Origin: Bartonella sp. JB63
GTDB taxonomy: Bacteria > Pseudomonadota > Alphaproteobacteria > Rhizobiales > Rhizobiaceae
Reading direction: 5' to 3'
Assembly: GCF_002022665.1 (NCBI RefSeq)
Contig: NZ_CP019788.1
Coordinates: 682,001-746,000, forward strand
Length of the DNA: 64,000 nucleotides
The notes under the pieces were generated by a model that did not search any database, was not told the DNA's origin, and saw only the letters and a list, made by a program, of their open reading frames with translations. Below are positions 48,404 to 58,528 of this stretch, piece by piece. Positions within the stretch are counted from its first letter, which is position 1. Each line of letters begins with the position of its first letter. Position numbers and translations under genes: made by a program.

Positions 48404-48987
48404 GTTTAATGTTGTATATCAATTTTTGATAATTAGCTGAAGTTATATAAAGTTTACAACATCACATTAACAATATGAGACTATAATAGCCAAATATAAT
48501 TAATAACTTTTGCTATAAAGCTGACTCTACTCTTTATGACAGAAGTCTCTTTACCTAATGTGTAATATCCGATTCCCTTTTGAAACTGTTAATCAAAACT
48601 CTGTTTAGAAAAAGTTATCGTTATTATGACTAATGTAAATAACATCTCATCTTAAATATGAATTCACTTAAGAAAATAGGATTCAAAATTTGTGACCGAT
48701 CCCCCCAATCTGTAGAAAAAATCTTTCTATTTAAATTCAATTTTAATTTTAAAATTCATTTTAGAAGTAATTTTATAAAGGAGTAAGAGCTTATCATATG
48801 ATATTTTTAAAAAAAAGATGCCAAAAATATGTAATCAACAAATCAAAATAAAAAAGTGGTAATATAAGATATCAAATTATGAAAAATTATAAGATCAAAT
48901 ACCTCCTTTATATAAAAAAGGAATGGGGAGCTCAAATCTATATTTTGATAAATTTTTTCTACTAATTTTTTTTAATACTAAATCTTT
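48404..48987. other. AT-rich intergenic region between convergent genes
   Basis: These 584 bp lie between the glycosylase-family gene and the convergent cobT. I found no open frame with family resemblance, no cobalamin riboswitch-like element and no convincing hairpin. Confidence 0.45.
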
Positions 48988-49977
48988 CTACTCATGAATT
49001 CCCATTTGCGCGTGAACTAAAACAGCTGCTTTAACAATACCAGCTGCTATAGCTGCACCTGTTCCTTCACCAAGACACATTCCCAAATCCAAAAGTGGTT
49101 CTTTTCCAATTTTTTTTAAAAGTTTACAATGAGCTGCTTCAGAAGAAACATGTCCAACCAGTGTATGATCAAGAGCCGTTGGATTTATTTTATACAACAC
49201 AGCTGCTGCAGCTGTTGCTACAAATCCGTCCAAAATAACCGGAATTTTTTGCATTCTTGCAGCTAAAATAGCCCCTACCATAGCAGCAATCTCACGCCCT
49301 CCTAAACGGCGCATAATTTCGAAAGGATCATTAAAATAATTTTTGTGTAAAGAGATCGCTGTCTTTACTGCCATAACCTTGCGCTGATAAAATTCTCCTA
49401 CAGCTCCCATACCAGATCCTATCCATTCCTCAGCTTCTCCACCAAACAAAGCTAGACATAAAGCTGAAGCTATAGTCGTATTGCCGATTCCCATTTCCCC
49501 GATACACAAGAGATCTGTTCCTCCAGCAATTGACTCCATTCCAAATGCCATTGTTGCAGCTGCACTACGCTCATCCATTGCTGCATCTTTGGTAATATTC
49601 ATTGTTGGATATTCCAGTGCCAAATCATATATTTTCAATCCAAGATCATAAGCTATACAAATCTGATTGATAGCAGCACAACCTGTCGTAAAATTTTGTA
49701 CCATTTGTTGTGTCATAGATTGCGGAAATGGGGTAACACCCTCATCAGTAATACCATGATTACCAGAAAAAACAGCAACTAAAGGTTTCGTTATAATTGG
49801 CTTTTCTTCACCTCTCCATCCCGCATACCAAACTGCAATATCTTCTAATTTTCCTAGAACTCCCTGCGTTTTCATTAATTGTTCCTGCCGTTTTTTTGCT
49901 AAAGCTATCGTAAATTCATCAGCAACAGGTAAATTTATCAATAAAGCACGAAAATCATCAAATGGCCTAGCAATCAT
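48988..49977 (-). CDS. cobT: Nicotinate-nucleotide--dimethylbenzimidazole phosphoribosyltransferase
   Basis: CobT makes alpha-ribazole phosphate for the lower ligand of cobalamin. The protein is 329 residues long from ATG 49977 (AAAAAGG just upstream); an in-frame start at 50001 is less likely. Family features are VFSGNHGITDEGVTPFPQSMT, CIGEMGIGNTTIASAL, and the C-terminal SSEAAHCKLL and LGMCLGEGTGAAIA with the catalytic Glu. No other cobalamin gene is in the window. In an organism with a reduced genome it may be used to remodel salvaged corrinoids. Confidence 0.94.
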   Translation of the reverse strand: MIARPFDDFRALLINLPVADEFTIALAKKRQEQLMKTQGVLGKLEDIAVWYAGWRGEEKPIITKPLVAVFSGNHGITDEGVTPFPQSMTQQMVQNFTTGCAAINQICIAYDLGLKIYDLALEYPTMNITKDAAMDERSAAATMAFGMESIAGGTDLLCIGEMGIGNTTIASALCLALFGGEAEEWIGSGMGAVGEFYQRKVMAVKTAISLHKNYFNDPFEIMRRLGGREIAAMVGAILAARMQKIPVILDGFVATAAAAVLYKINPTALDHTLVGHVSSEAAHCKLLKKIGKEPLLDLGMCLGEGTGAAIAAGIVKAAVLVHAQMGIHE

Positions 49978-50335
49978 GAAAATACCTTTTTGAATTTGCA
50001 ATACATAATTAAAACTTTATTTTATAGATAGGATATAAATAATTTATTGTTTTTCTTTCATACTACAAATGTAGGATGCATTATTTAATAAGCACCTACT
50101 ATGATAATGTAGCGAATACTGAAAATCTCTTTAAGGAAAAAATATTAAACTTACATATAGCCATACATAATATTGCAGTAAACTTTTATATCTTTTTTAA
50201 CTTTTAACAGAGTTTAACTATCGTAAATCAAGCTATTAATTCTATCCTTTCCTTTAGGTTACTGCAATTTTTCAATAATTATTCATAGTTATTATATAAT
50301 ATTAAGATAAAATTAAAAATTTTCATAAAATGATA
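49978..50335. other. Intergenic region between cobT and dusA
   Basis: These 358 bp are AT-rich and hold no recognisable gene or riboswitch. It is the promoter region of cobT and the downstream region of dusA, both on the minus strand. Confidence 0.4.
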
Positions 50336-51331
50336 TTAACTTATAGCAGAAAAAGCTTCTTTTAAAATATGAACATTAGCATCTCTCCTTGTTGCATCAT
50401 GTGATAATATTTGTCGCCATCGACGTGCGCCATCACGCCCTTGAAACAAACCAATCATATGACGTGTTACGTGAGAAAGACGCCCTCCTGATGCGATATG
50501 TTTGGCAGTGTAATCATACATAGCGTTAATAAGATCAAAATCACTAAGATTATTCCGTGGCTCACCATATATTTCAGAATCAATAAGGCATAAAAAAATA
50601 GGATTATGATAAACTTGCCGTCCAACCATAGCAGCATCACATGATCCTAGGTGTTCTTTTATTTCACTAATTGATCTTATTCCACCATTTAATCCAATGA
50701 AATTATTTTCATATTTACGTTTTAAATTATAAACTCTTTTATAATTAAGTGGTGGAATATCACGGTTTTCTTTTGGACTTAATCCTTTTAACCACGCTTT
50801 ACGTGCATGTACCCACAACGCATCACAGCCAGCATTCCACACACGATCAGCTAAAAAATCTAAAGCTAATTCTTCATCCTGATCATCTACACCAATGCGA
50901 CATTTAACAGTCACAGCTATAGTAACAGCTCGTTTCATCGCTTCCACAGCCCGCGCTACAATATCAGGATGTAACATTAAACAAGCACCAAATGTACCTG
51001 CCTGAACACGATCTGATGGACAACCAATATTTAAGTTAATTTCATCATAACCAAAATCTTCAACAATGCGTGCAGCTTCTGCTAATTTTTGTGGTTCTGA
51101 TCCTCCTAATTGTAATGCAATTGGATGTTCTTCATCATTAAAAGCCAATAATTTTTCACGAATACCGTGAATCACAGTATCAGCTACAAACATTTCAGTG
51201 TAAAGTAATGCCTTCTTCGTCAAAAGACGATAAAAAAATCTGCAATGCCGATCTGTCCAACCCAACATTGGTGCTACCGCAAATTTTACCAATGATGGAG
51301 AATGATAAAACGTCATAGGATCATTACTCAT
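50336..51331 (-). CDS. dusA: tRNA-dihydrouridine(20/20a) synthase DusA
   Basis: This FMN enzyme reduces uridines in the tRNA D loop. The 331-residue protein has the N-terminal FAVAPMLGWTDRHCRFFYR, the NIGCPSDRVQAGTFGACLM segment with the catalytic Cys, VKCRIGVDD, and the conserved VHARKAWLKGLSPKENRDIP that distinguishes DusA. The FMN phosphate region (NGGI and AAMVGRQVYHNP) is intact. Confidence 0.95.
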   Translation of the reverse strand: MSNDPMTFYHSPSLVKFAVAPMLGWTDRHCRFFYRLLTKKALLYTEMFVADTVIHGIREKLLAFNDEEHPIALQLGGSEPQKLAEAARIVEDFGYDEINLNIGCPSDRVQAGTFGACLMLHPDIVARAVEAMKRAVTIAVTVKCRIGVDDQDEELALDFLADRVWNAGCDALWVHARKAWLKGLSPKENRDIPPLNYKRVYNLKRKYENNFIGLNGGIRSISEIKEHLGSCDAAMVGRQVYHNPIFLCLIDSEIYGEPRNNLSDFDLINAMYDYTAKHIASGGRLSHVTRHMIGLFQGRDGARRWRQILSHDATRRDANVHILKEAFSAIS

Positions 51332-52276
51332 ATATTTCTATTATTATACTATTAAGCAAAAAAATAACCTCTTCTTCCTATCCAGATACAGATATTTTAT
51401 TCTCTCTTATTTCTGAACAATTTCTGAAAAAATAAAAATACATTCCATATTTTATGGATCTTTAATTGTCTAAAATTCTTCCAACAACTAATAAAAAGGT
51501 ACATACAATATATAATCTCTTAATTCGATTATTTTCTTTTTCTAGGATAATTTCTGAATTTATAAACACTGGCATTTTTAATTTTTCTAATTAATCAAAT
51601 AATATATCTTAAACAGTAAAATCAAATATTATTGCCTCAGTACATATTCATGAATATATATAACAATTTAAAAATAACGCTTTTTAATTTATAAGACTTT
51701 GTAAATAAAATTGAACATACTATTTTTTATCAGAATTTTTCTAAATCTTTGAAAAAATTTAGAAATTGATCCATTATAATAATGGAATAAAAATTTTTTA
51801 TTTTGATTGATCAAAAAGATGAAGTAGAAATTTTTGAAAAGTGACACAATTATATAAAAAGATTGGGAAATTATAAATTCTCAGACCATTGACTGATGAA
51901 GAGCTTACACGTTTAAAACTAGCTAAAGAAATTTTCCGTTCTATTTTTTAAAACACATAGGCAAAAAACTTTGTAAACATCGCATGTTCTCCTGTTAAAG
52001 CTCTCAAAAAAGTCATTACGCTACAATTTGCTTCAAAAACATTGCTTCTTTTAAAAAATAAAGACAAAAACTAAAATGTACATAAAGGTAAATTGAGAGA
52101 AGAAAAATTACTGCTAAGAAAAGAACACAAAAACACTGCCATTTATATCAAAACAAAATATAGAGGAAATTTGAGCACAATTGTATAAGTAAAAAGGCAA
52201 GCAGAAAAGTAAATAAAAAACCGCCCATATAAATAAAGAAAAAAATCTATATATTCCAAAATTTTGATAAAAAAGA
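51332..52276. other. Long AT-rich intergenic region, possible decayed gene
   Basis: This 945-bp gap holds a short plus-strand stretch (about 51874-51950) that reads LRPLTDEELTRLKLAKEIFR before a stop. It looks protein-like, but I do not recognise it. Stops in all frames flank it, so it may be a remnant. Nothing else was found. Confidence 0.35.
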
Positions 52277-52352
<76 letters not shown>

Positions 52353-52669
52353 ATATTGCGTCGGGAATAGCATAAACTCACAAAAAGGCAAATAAAAAAT
52401 TATAGATTGTCGTTTATATATTTAAAATATATATACCTAAATCAAATTAATTGGATTTTTTTTGATAAATATGTCTGATGCCAATCTTATTTATTGTTTT
52501 TTTTTTAATGCATTTAGATTGAACAATTTCTAATATAACAATTAAATCCATTCTTTTAGAGATTGTTAAAAAATACAAAAATTAATGAACCCAAATTTTA
52601 TATCTAAAATATATTTATTATAAGTAAAAGACAAAAGTATTTTATATACATTCACCATTTACCTAACGT
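52353..52669. other. AT-rich intergenic region
   Basis: This 317-bp gap separates tRNA-Thr from the end of accC, both on the minus strand. No gene or structure was recognised. Confidence 0.4.
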
Positions 52670-54028
52670 TTATAAATCGGAAGAGACTGATTTATCAGAG
52701 AGATATTTTTCTAACCAATGGATATCATAATTACCATTGGCAATATCTTGATTGTCAATAAGATCACAAAATAAAGGTAATGTAGTTTTGATGCCATCAA
52801 TCACAAATTCACTTAAAGCACGCCGTAAACGCATCATACATTCCAAACGTGTACGCCCGTGAACAATCAGTTTTCCGATTAAGCTGTCATAATAGGGAGG
52901 AATACGATAACCTGAATAAGCACCTGAATCAACACGAACTCCTACCCCCCCAGGTGTATGAAAATGGGTAATAAGTCCTGGAGATGGTGTAAAATCAATT
53001 GGGTCTTCAGCATTAATACGGCATTCAATAGCATGTCCAGAAAAATGAATATCTTTTTGTGCGACTGAAAGCCCTAAACCAGATGCAATGTGAATTTGTT
53101 CATGAACTAAATCTATACCTGTAATTGCTTCAGTTACAGGATGCTCAACTTGTAAACGAGTATTCATTTCAATAAAATAGAATTCACCATTTTCGTAAAG
53201 AAACTCAACGGTACCTGCCCCACGATATCCAAGTTTTGCACAAGCATTTGCAACAATATTGCCAATTTTTTTCCGCTCAGTTTCATTAAGTGCAGGAGAA
53301 TTAGCCTCTTCCCATACTTTTTGGTGGCGCCGTTGAAGTGAACAATCACGTTCTCCTAAGTGTATAGCTTTACCAACTCCATCACCCATGACCTGAATTT
53401 CAATGTGACGTGGTTTTTCTAGATATTTTTCAATATAAACCGCATCATCATTAAAAGCAGCACAGGCTTCTGAACGTGCTGTTTTGAGAGCTATTAAAAG
53501 TTTCCGCTCAGAATGAACAACTTTCATACCACGTCCGCCACCACCTGCAGAAGCTTTAATAATAACTGGGTAGCCAATTTCATTAGCAATGCGTAGAGCT
53601 TCTTCTTCTTCGACTATAGCTTCATTTGAACCTGGTACAACAGGAATACCGAGCTTTTTGGCAGTTTTTTTAGCTTCTATTTTATCACCCATTATACGAA
53701 TATGCGCAGCTGTTGGACCTATAAATGTAATATTATGAGCCTCCAATACATCTGCAAACTTTGCATTCTCAGAAAGAAATCCATAGCCTGGATGAACAGC
53801 ATCTGCTCCTGTAATTTCACAGGCAGAAATAAGTTGATGAACATTTAAATAAGAATCGCGAGATTGAGGAGGACCAATACAGACGCTTTCATCAGCAAGA
53901 CGAACATGCATAGCATCAGCATCAGCTGTTGAATGAACAGCTACAGTTTTAATTCCAAGTTCTTTACACGCTCGCAAAATGCGAAGAGCAATTTCTCCTC
54001 GATTAGCAATGAGGATTTTTTGAATCAT
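52670..54028 (-). CDS. accC: Acetyl-CoA carboxylase, biotin carboxylase subunit
   Basis: AccC carboxylates biotin on AccB with ATP and bicarbonate, the first half-reaction of fatty-acid synthesis. The 452-residue protein has the N-terminal [27 protein letters not shown], the ATP-grasp glycine loop [12 protein letters not shown], the active-site [14 protein letters not shown] and the C-terminal AEDP. GAGGGAC precedes ATG 54028. accB is 14 bp upstream in the same operon. Confidence 0.97.
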   Translation of the reverse strand: MIQKILIANRGEIALRILRACKELGIKTVAVHSTADADAMHVRLADESVCIGPPQSRDSYLNVHQLISACEITGADAVHPGYGFLSENAKFADVLEAHNITFIGPTAAHIRIMGDKIEAKKTAKKLGIPVVPGSNEAIVEEEEALRIANEIGYPVIIKASAGGGGRGMKVVHSERKLLIALKTARSEACAAFNDDAVYIEKYLEKPRHIEIQVMGDGVGKAIHLGERDCSLQRRHQKVWEEANSPALNETERKKIGNIVANACAKLGYRGAGTVEFLYENGEFYFIEMNTRLQVEHPVTEAITGIDLVHEQIHIASGLGLSVAQKDIHFSGHAIECRINAEDPIDFTPSPGLITHFHTPGGVGVRVDSGAYSGYRIPPYYDSLIGKLIVHGRTRLECMMRLRRALSEFVIDGIKTTLPLFCDLIDNQDIANGNYDIHWLEKYLSDKSVSSDL

Positions 54029-54042
54029 AACTGTCCCTCGCT

Positions 54043-54522
54043 TTATTCAACGATAATAAGTGGCTCATCAAATTCAACTGGTTGACCATCTTTAACCAAA
54101 ATAGCAGTCACAGTACCTGAATGCGGTGACAGAATTTGATTCATTGTTTTCATTGCTTCAATAATCAATAGGGTTTGACCTTCAGAAACATTTTGCCCTA
54201 CCTTTACAAAAGGCTGTGCGCCAGGTGCAGGCGCAAGATATGCTGTGCCAACCATTGGAGATGCTATCTCATTTTTTGATTTCTCTTTTTTTGTAGAACC
54301 TACAGTTGTTGGAACTGGAGAAGGAACCACTGTAGAAGAAGAAACAGGCGCATAAACTGTTTGCTCAGAAGTAGTATTTTGGCGCGCTACACAAATGCGT
54401 AATCCATCTTGTTCAACTTCAATATTGGTTAGATTCGTATCATTCAAAATTTCAGCAAGGTCGCGGATAATTGCCGTATCAATGCCAGTATATTTAGTAG
54501 CATCTATTTTTTTCATTGCCAT
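54043..54522 (-). CDS. accB: Acetyl-CoA carboxylase, biotin carboxyl carrier protein
   Basis: AccB carries the biotin of acetyl-CoA carboxylase. It has 159 residues: an N-terminal domain, a Pro/Ser/Thr/Val-rich linker around residues 62-80, and the C-terminal biotinyl domain with the biotin Lys in IEAMKTMNQ. The N-terminal ATG at 54522 is favoured because AAGGAG is closer to it than to the ATG at 54516. aroQ, which I recall lying before accB in related genomes, is absent here. Confidence 0.96.
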   Translation of the reverse strand: MAMKKIDATKYTGIDTAIIRDLAEILNDTNLTNIEVEQDGLRICVARQNTTSEQTVYAPVSSSTVVPSPVPTTVGSTKKEKSKNEIASPMVGTAYLAPAPGAQPFVKVGQNVSEGQTLLIIEAMKTMNQILSPHSGTVTAILVKDGQPVEFDEPLIIVE

Positions 54523-54748
54523 TTTATTTCTAAAACTCCTTGACCGATAAAGATTGCTAGTACTTATTATTGCTATGACTAAATAGCTTTAAATCTTTAA
54601 TGAAATCTTTTCTAATATTGTTGTTCACATTGTAATTAAATTAATCTGCTAAACAAACCCATATTTATAAATCTGTTAACACAAAGCAAAAATAAAGAAT
54701 CAACATATTTATGTACCTCTTAATAGAGAGAATCAAATAAAGAGAATT

Positions 54749-55618
54749 TCATTGCGTATCTTCTATTACTGTTTGCAAAACATTTTTTTTTACAGCTCCA
54801 ATAAATACTTTATCTCCAATGATATAAGCAGGAGCACCAGTAATACCCAACGCAGAAGCAATTTGAATATTCTCCTGAAAAAGTTTCTGTAAGCTCGAAT
54901 CTTGTATTGCATTGCGTAATTCTTTTTCATTCGCTCCTAAAAAAACTGCCATTTTTATAGCTTTTTCTTCATTTGTACGACTTTGACTCATTAAGAGTTT
55001 TTTATGAAACTGAAAATACTTATCTGGAAATTGTTTTCTAAAAATTTGGGCAATAATATGTGTTGCCATCGAATCAGGTCCTAAAATTGGTAAATCTTTA
55101 ATGACTATCCGTAGATCTGAATATTCTTGTGTTAGGCTTATTAAATCTGAATAGGAATGTTTACAATGTTTGCAATTGTAATCAAAAAATTCAACAAGAA
55201 CTATTTTGCCATCTGGATTTCCCAAAATGGCATCATGAGGAGACTGAAAAATTTTTTTTTCCAATGATTTAATAATTGCAGTTTGTTTTTCAGCTTCTTT
55301 TTGATGACTCTGCTCAAACTTTTCTTGAAGGATAAGTTGCATTTCAATCATAATTTCTGGATTATTGAGTAGATAGTCTCTTACAATTTGTCGAATATAA
55401 TTATCATTGATATTTTTTGTGCTTTTATCGCTAAATCTAGATAAAAAAGCAGAATCTTCCAAAAGTTGTATTTTAAGATTCTCTATAGTCAGGTGATCTA
55501 ATGTTTTTTCTTTTGTTTGCGCATTTGATAAAAATGGATACATAAAAACACTCAATATAATTATTATTAAAATTTTCTTTACAAATAGTATTTTTGAATA
55601 TTGAGTTTGATTAATCAT
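54749..55618 (-). CDS. DsbA family thiol-disulfide oxidoreductase (exported)
   Basis: This 289-residue protein has a signal peptide of about 33 residues (hydrophobic 14-30, cleavage likely after SNA). A helical N-terminal region is followed by a thioredoxin-fold domain with the redox motif CKHC in VEFFDYNCKHCKHS, and cis-Pro in ITGAPAYIIGD. It resembles the DsbA/ScsC or BdbD-like family that precedes aroQ-accB in Hyphomicrobiales. Its role would be disulfide formation or isomerisation in the periplasm. The first ATG is used, although later ATG codons before the hydrophobic core are possible. Confidence 0.88.
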   Translation of the reverse strand: MINQTQYSKILFVKKILIIIILSVFMYPFLSNAQTKEKTLDHLTIENLKIQLLEDSAFLSRFSDKSTKNINDNYIRQIVRDYLLNNPEIMIEMQLILQEKFEQSHQKEAEKQTAIIKSLEKKIFQSPHDAILGNPDGKIVLVEFFDYNCKHCKHSYSDLISLTQEYSDLRIVIKDLPILGPDSMATHIIAQIFRKQFPDKYFQFHKKLLMSQSRTNEEKAIKMAVFLGANEKELRNAIQDSSLQKLFQENIQIASALGITGAPAYIIGDKVFIGAVKKNVLQTVIEDTQ

Positions 55619-55887
55619 TTATCTGTCTTTGTATTTGGCTGAAGTATTTATAAACTTATATGACAAAGTATCATATTTATGCAACCAACCAATTTAATTG
55701 TAATATGTAATTTAGCAAATTATGGAAATAATCTATTTCTTACGATTAATATACAGAATACTTCTATGCATATTTTTTAAACAAAAAAATATGTCAATAT
55801 TTGATGTAAAACGTTTGTCTTGATTGTGCAGATGTTTCTATAATTTAACAAGATAGAGCAAAGTAAAATTAATATGAAAGAAAAACA

Positions 55888-57393
55888 ATGAAAGCCTCAA
55901 CACATTATGATCTATTTGTCATTGGTGGTGGAATAAATGGATGTGGAGTGGCTAGAGATGCAGCTGGTCGTGGATTTAGTGTTGGATTAGCTGAAATGAA
56001 TGATCTCGCATCGGGTACATCAAGTGCATCAACAAAGCTTATTCATGGCGGTCTTCGTTATCTTGAACACTGTGAATTTGGATTAGTTCGTAAAGCATTG
56101 AAGGAACGCGAGATTATTTGGCGTATGGCTCCACACATTGTGCATCCTTTGCGCTTTATCCTACCTTATCATAAAAAATTACGGTCTCCTTGGATATTAC
56201 GCTTTGGACTTTTTATTTATGATTATCTTGGTGGTTGGAATCAAATATTTCAGCGGACCAAGATGATTGATTTGTCAAAAAATTTTGACACCTTTTTAAA
56301 AGAAAATTATCGTAAGGGTTTTGAATATTCTGATGCGATAGTAGATGATGCTCGTTTGGTTATTGCTAATGCACGAGACGCAGAAAAATGGGGCGCTGAT
56401 ATAAAAGTACGAACAGAAGTTCTATCCTTAAAAATAGAAGAGAAAAAATGGCTTATTACTCTTCATGATAAGTTAAATAATAAAAAATATTGTGTTACAG
56501 CTTCTTATATTGCAAATATGGTTGGTCCTTGGATAAATCAGGTTTTAGCCAATGTTTTAAATTCTACAGAGCTTCCGCCTATGCGGCTTGTTAAAGGTTC
56601 CCATATTTTGGTTCCTAAATTCGATATTCATAATCGCGCTTATATTTTGCAAAATAGTGATGATCGTATTATTTTCGCCATCCCATATCAGGAAGAGTTT
56701 ACATTAATTGGAACAACAGATTGTGATTATCAAGGTGATCCTGCTAATGTAGCTATTAGTGATAAAGAAATCGATTATATCTGTGCAGTAGCAAATGAAT
56801 ATTTCAAACAACCAATATTACGTGAGAGCATTATATGGACTTATTCGGGCGTTCGTCCTCTTTATGATGATTGTTCTTCAAGAGCTCAAGAAATAACACG
56901 TGATTATGTTCTAAAAGAAATTGGAGTGGAAGATACACCAAAAATTCTTAATCTATATGGTGGAAAAATCACGACTTATCGCATATTGGCTGAAGATGTG
57001 ATGAAATTTATTGAAAAAGCCCTTGGTCCTAAGAAAGGACCATGGACATTGAATTCTGTGCTTCCTGGAGGCGATTTTCCATACAATAGGTTAGATATAA
57101 TTGAAAACAGAATTGCTGTTTTGCTTCCAGATTTAGATGTTTTTACTTGCCGTAGGCTTGCTCGATCCTATGGCTCAGAGACATTTGTAATATTTGCAAA
57201 TGGTAATGTGGATAAAGGAAAATATTTTGGGCATGGGCTTTATGAAATAGAAGTGAAATGGCTAATGGAAAAAGAATGGGCAAGGACATGTGAAGATATA
57301 TTATGGCGTCGTTCAAAACTTGGCCTTTTTTTTAATAAACATGAAACTGATGCTCTTGCCGCCTATATAGAAGATAAAAGAGGAAAAAAATAG
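55888..57393 (+). CDS. glpD: Glycerol-3-phosphate dehydrogenase (respiratory)
   Basis: GlpD oxidises glycerol-3-phosphate to dihydroxyacetone phosphate at the inner membrane and passes electrons to ubiquinone. The 501-residue protein shows the FAD motif FVIGGGINGCGVARDAAGRG, the substrate region TSSASTKLIHGGLRYLE and the GGKITTYR motif in LYGGKITTYRILAED. AAAGAAAAA lies upstream of ATG 55888. No glpF/glpK genes are adjacent, so glycerol uptake must be encoded elsewhere or glycerol phosphate comes from lipid turnover. Confidence 0.95.
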   Translation: MKASTHYDLFVIGGGINGCGVARDAAGRGFSVGLAEMNDLASGTSSASTKLIHGGLRYLEHCEFGLVRKALKEREIIWRMAPHIVHPLRFILPYHKKLRSPWILRFGLFIYDYLGGWNQIFQRTKMIDLSKNFDTFLKENYRKGFEYSDAIVDDARLVIANARDAEKWGADIKVRTEVLSLKIEEKKWLITLHDKLNNKKYCVTASYIANMVGPWINQVLANVLNSTELPPMRLVKGSHILVPKFDIHNRAYILQNSDDRIIFAIPYQEEFTLIGTTDCDYQGDPANVAISDKEIDYICAVANEYFKQPILRESIIWTYSGVRPLYDDCSSRAQEITRDYVLKEIGVEDTPKILNLYGGKITTYRILAEDVMKFIEKALGPKKGPWTLNSVLPGGDFPYNRLDIIENRIAVLLPDLDVFTCRRLARSYGSETFVIFANGNVDKGKYFGHGLYEIEVKWLMEKEWARTCEDILWRRSKLGLFFNKHETDALAAYIEDKRGKK

Positions 57394-57894
57394 AGAGTGT
57401 TTTTTCACTAGAGTACATAAAACTTTGTATATCTAAACTTTGATCAGTTCGTAAAAATTTGATTATGGCATTTCAACTTCATTTTCGTCAAAAAATTATA
57501 AATGGAGTCTTAGATATTAAGACAGCAGCAATTATTAATATACAGGGTTACATTTGGATTGGACTATCAGGTTAACTTAAAATTTTTATCATATTTATAA
57601 TATCACTTAAAATTAAATATTTTTTTTCTTGAGACTTTTATGACTATCTATAAATAATCAAAGTTATTCCTATTTCTCATTAAGTTTCCAATAGAATTAT
57701 TTTCTCAAAAATATCAATTCAAAAAAAAGGGCCAAAGAAAGATGTGCACAATTTTTGTGCTTATAAATAATGAAAACAAAAAGTATCTCTTCAACAAAAC
57801 TAGCGCTTTGGTATTATCAATCTAATTAAATTGTAATTAATACCATCAAGAATCAATTTATTATGCATTTCAGCTTTTATTTTGAACTTCAGTA
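57394..57894. other. AT-rich intergenic region between convergent genes
   Basis: This gap includes a small open frame (ATG at 57465, about 36 residues, MAFQLHFRQKIINGVLDIK onward) with no family match, and a short palindrome GCACAA-TTT-TTGTGC (57746-57760). Neither is strong enough to call. Confidence 0.4.
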
Positions 57895-58389
57895 TTATTT
57901 CTCAAAGAGATGTGGGTTTTCAAAAGCAAGATTCTGCCTTGCTTTTTGTAATCGTTGAATAATCTCATCAATTTTCGACGAAGAATAAGAAGATTCTTGA
58001 TTATCAGTTAATGAATGTTTTTTCCCCTCACCTTCATAAAAACACTGAATTTGTGACTGGAGAGTTCGTATTTCTTGAAATAAAAGGCGGCTAGTTTCTC
58101 TAAAGCTATTATTAAGTGAAAAAATCTGGTCTGAAATTGACATTAAAATTTGTTTTAAAAAATGCTCATTTTCTTGACGTTTACGATATTCTAAAACAAG
58201 AGCATAACTTATTTCATCTAACTGCTGTTTAGTGACATCAATTTTATGCAATAAATCTGGCGCTCCGCCTATGTTGTCTTTTCTTACTTTTAAAAGCATA
58301 GCATGAATATTTAATAGTCTAACTGCAGAATAAGACAAATAATCGACTAACGTAAGCGTATTAGTATAGTGTTTTTTTTTAACCATCAT
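57895..58389 (-). CDS. Coiled-coil protein of unknown function
   Basis: I do not recognise this 164-residue protein. It has no signal peptide or membrane segment. It is rich in Gln, Glu, Ser, Leu and Lys, with heptad-like runs around residues 45-120 that would form coiled coil, and a Ser-rich tail near residues 130-145. It lies upstream of an intergenic region and downstream of a lipoprotein hydrolase gene on the same strand. An in-frame second ATG (codon 2) could be the start. Confidence 0.6.
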   Translation of the reverse strand: MMVKKKHYTNTLTLVDYLSYSAVRLLNIHAMLLKVRKDNIGGAPDLLHKIDVTKQQLDEISYALVLEYRKRQENEHFLKQILMSISDQIFSLNNSFRETSRLLFQEIRTLQSQIQCFYEGEGKKHSLTDNQESSYSSSKIDEIIQRLQKARQNLAFENPHLFEK

Positions 58390-58528
58390 AAACCTACCTA
58401 ATGATTAATTGTATACATTTATCCCACTATTCATTTTTAGTCCTATAGAACTATTCTAAAGAAAATGCTAAAAAATCTCTTTTCTAATTTATTTATATCC
58501 AATTATTATATTTGGTTTTTTTTTATAT

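Noticed and set aside
48404..50335. Cobalamin riboswitch near cobT
   Set aside because: No B12-box-like sequence was found in the flanking gaps.
57746..57760. Short palindrome GCACAA-TTT-TTGTGC
   Set aside because: The stem is only 6 bp with a 3-nt loop and no T-run, too weak to call a terminator.
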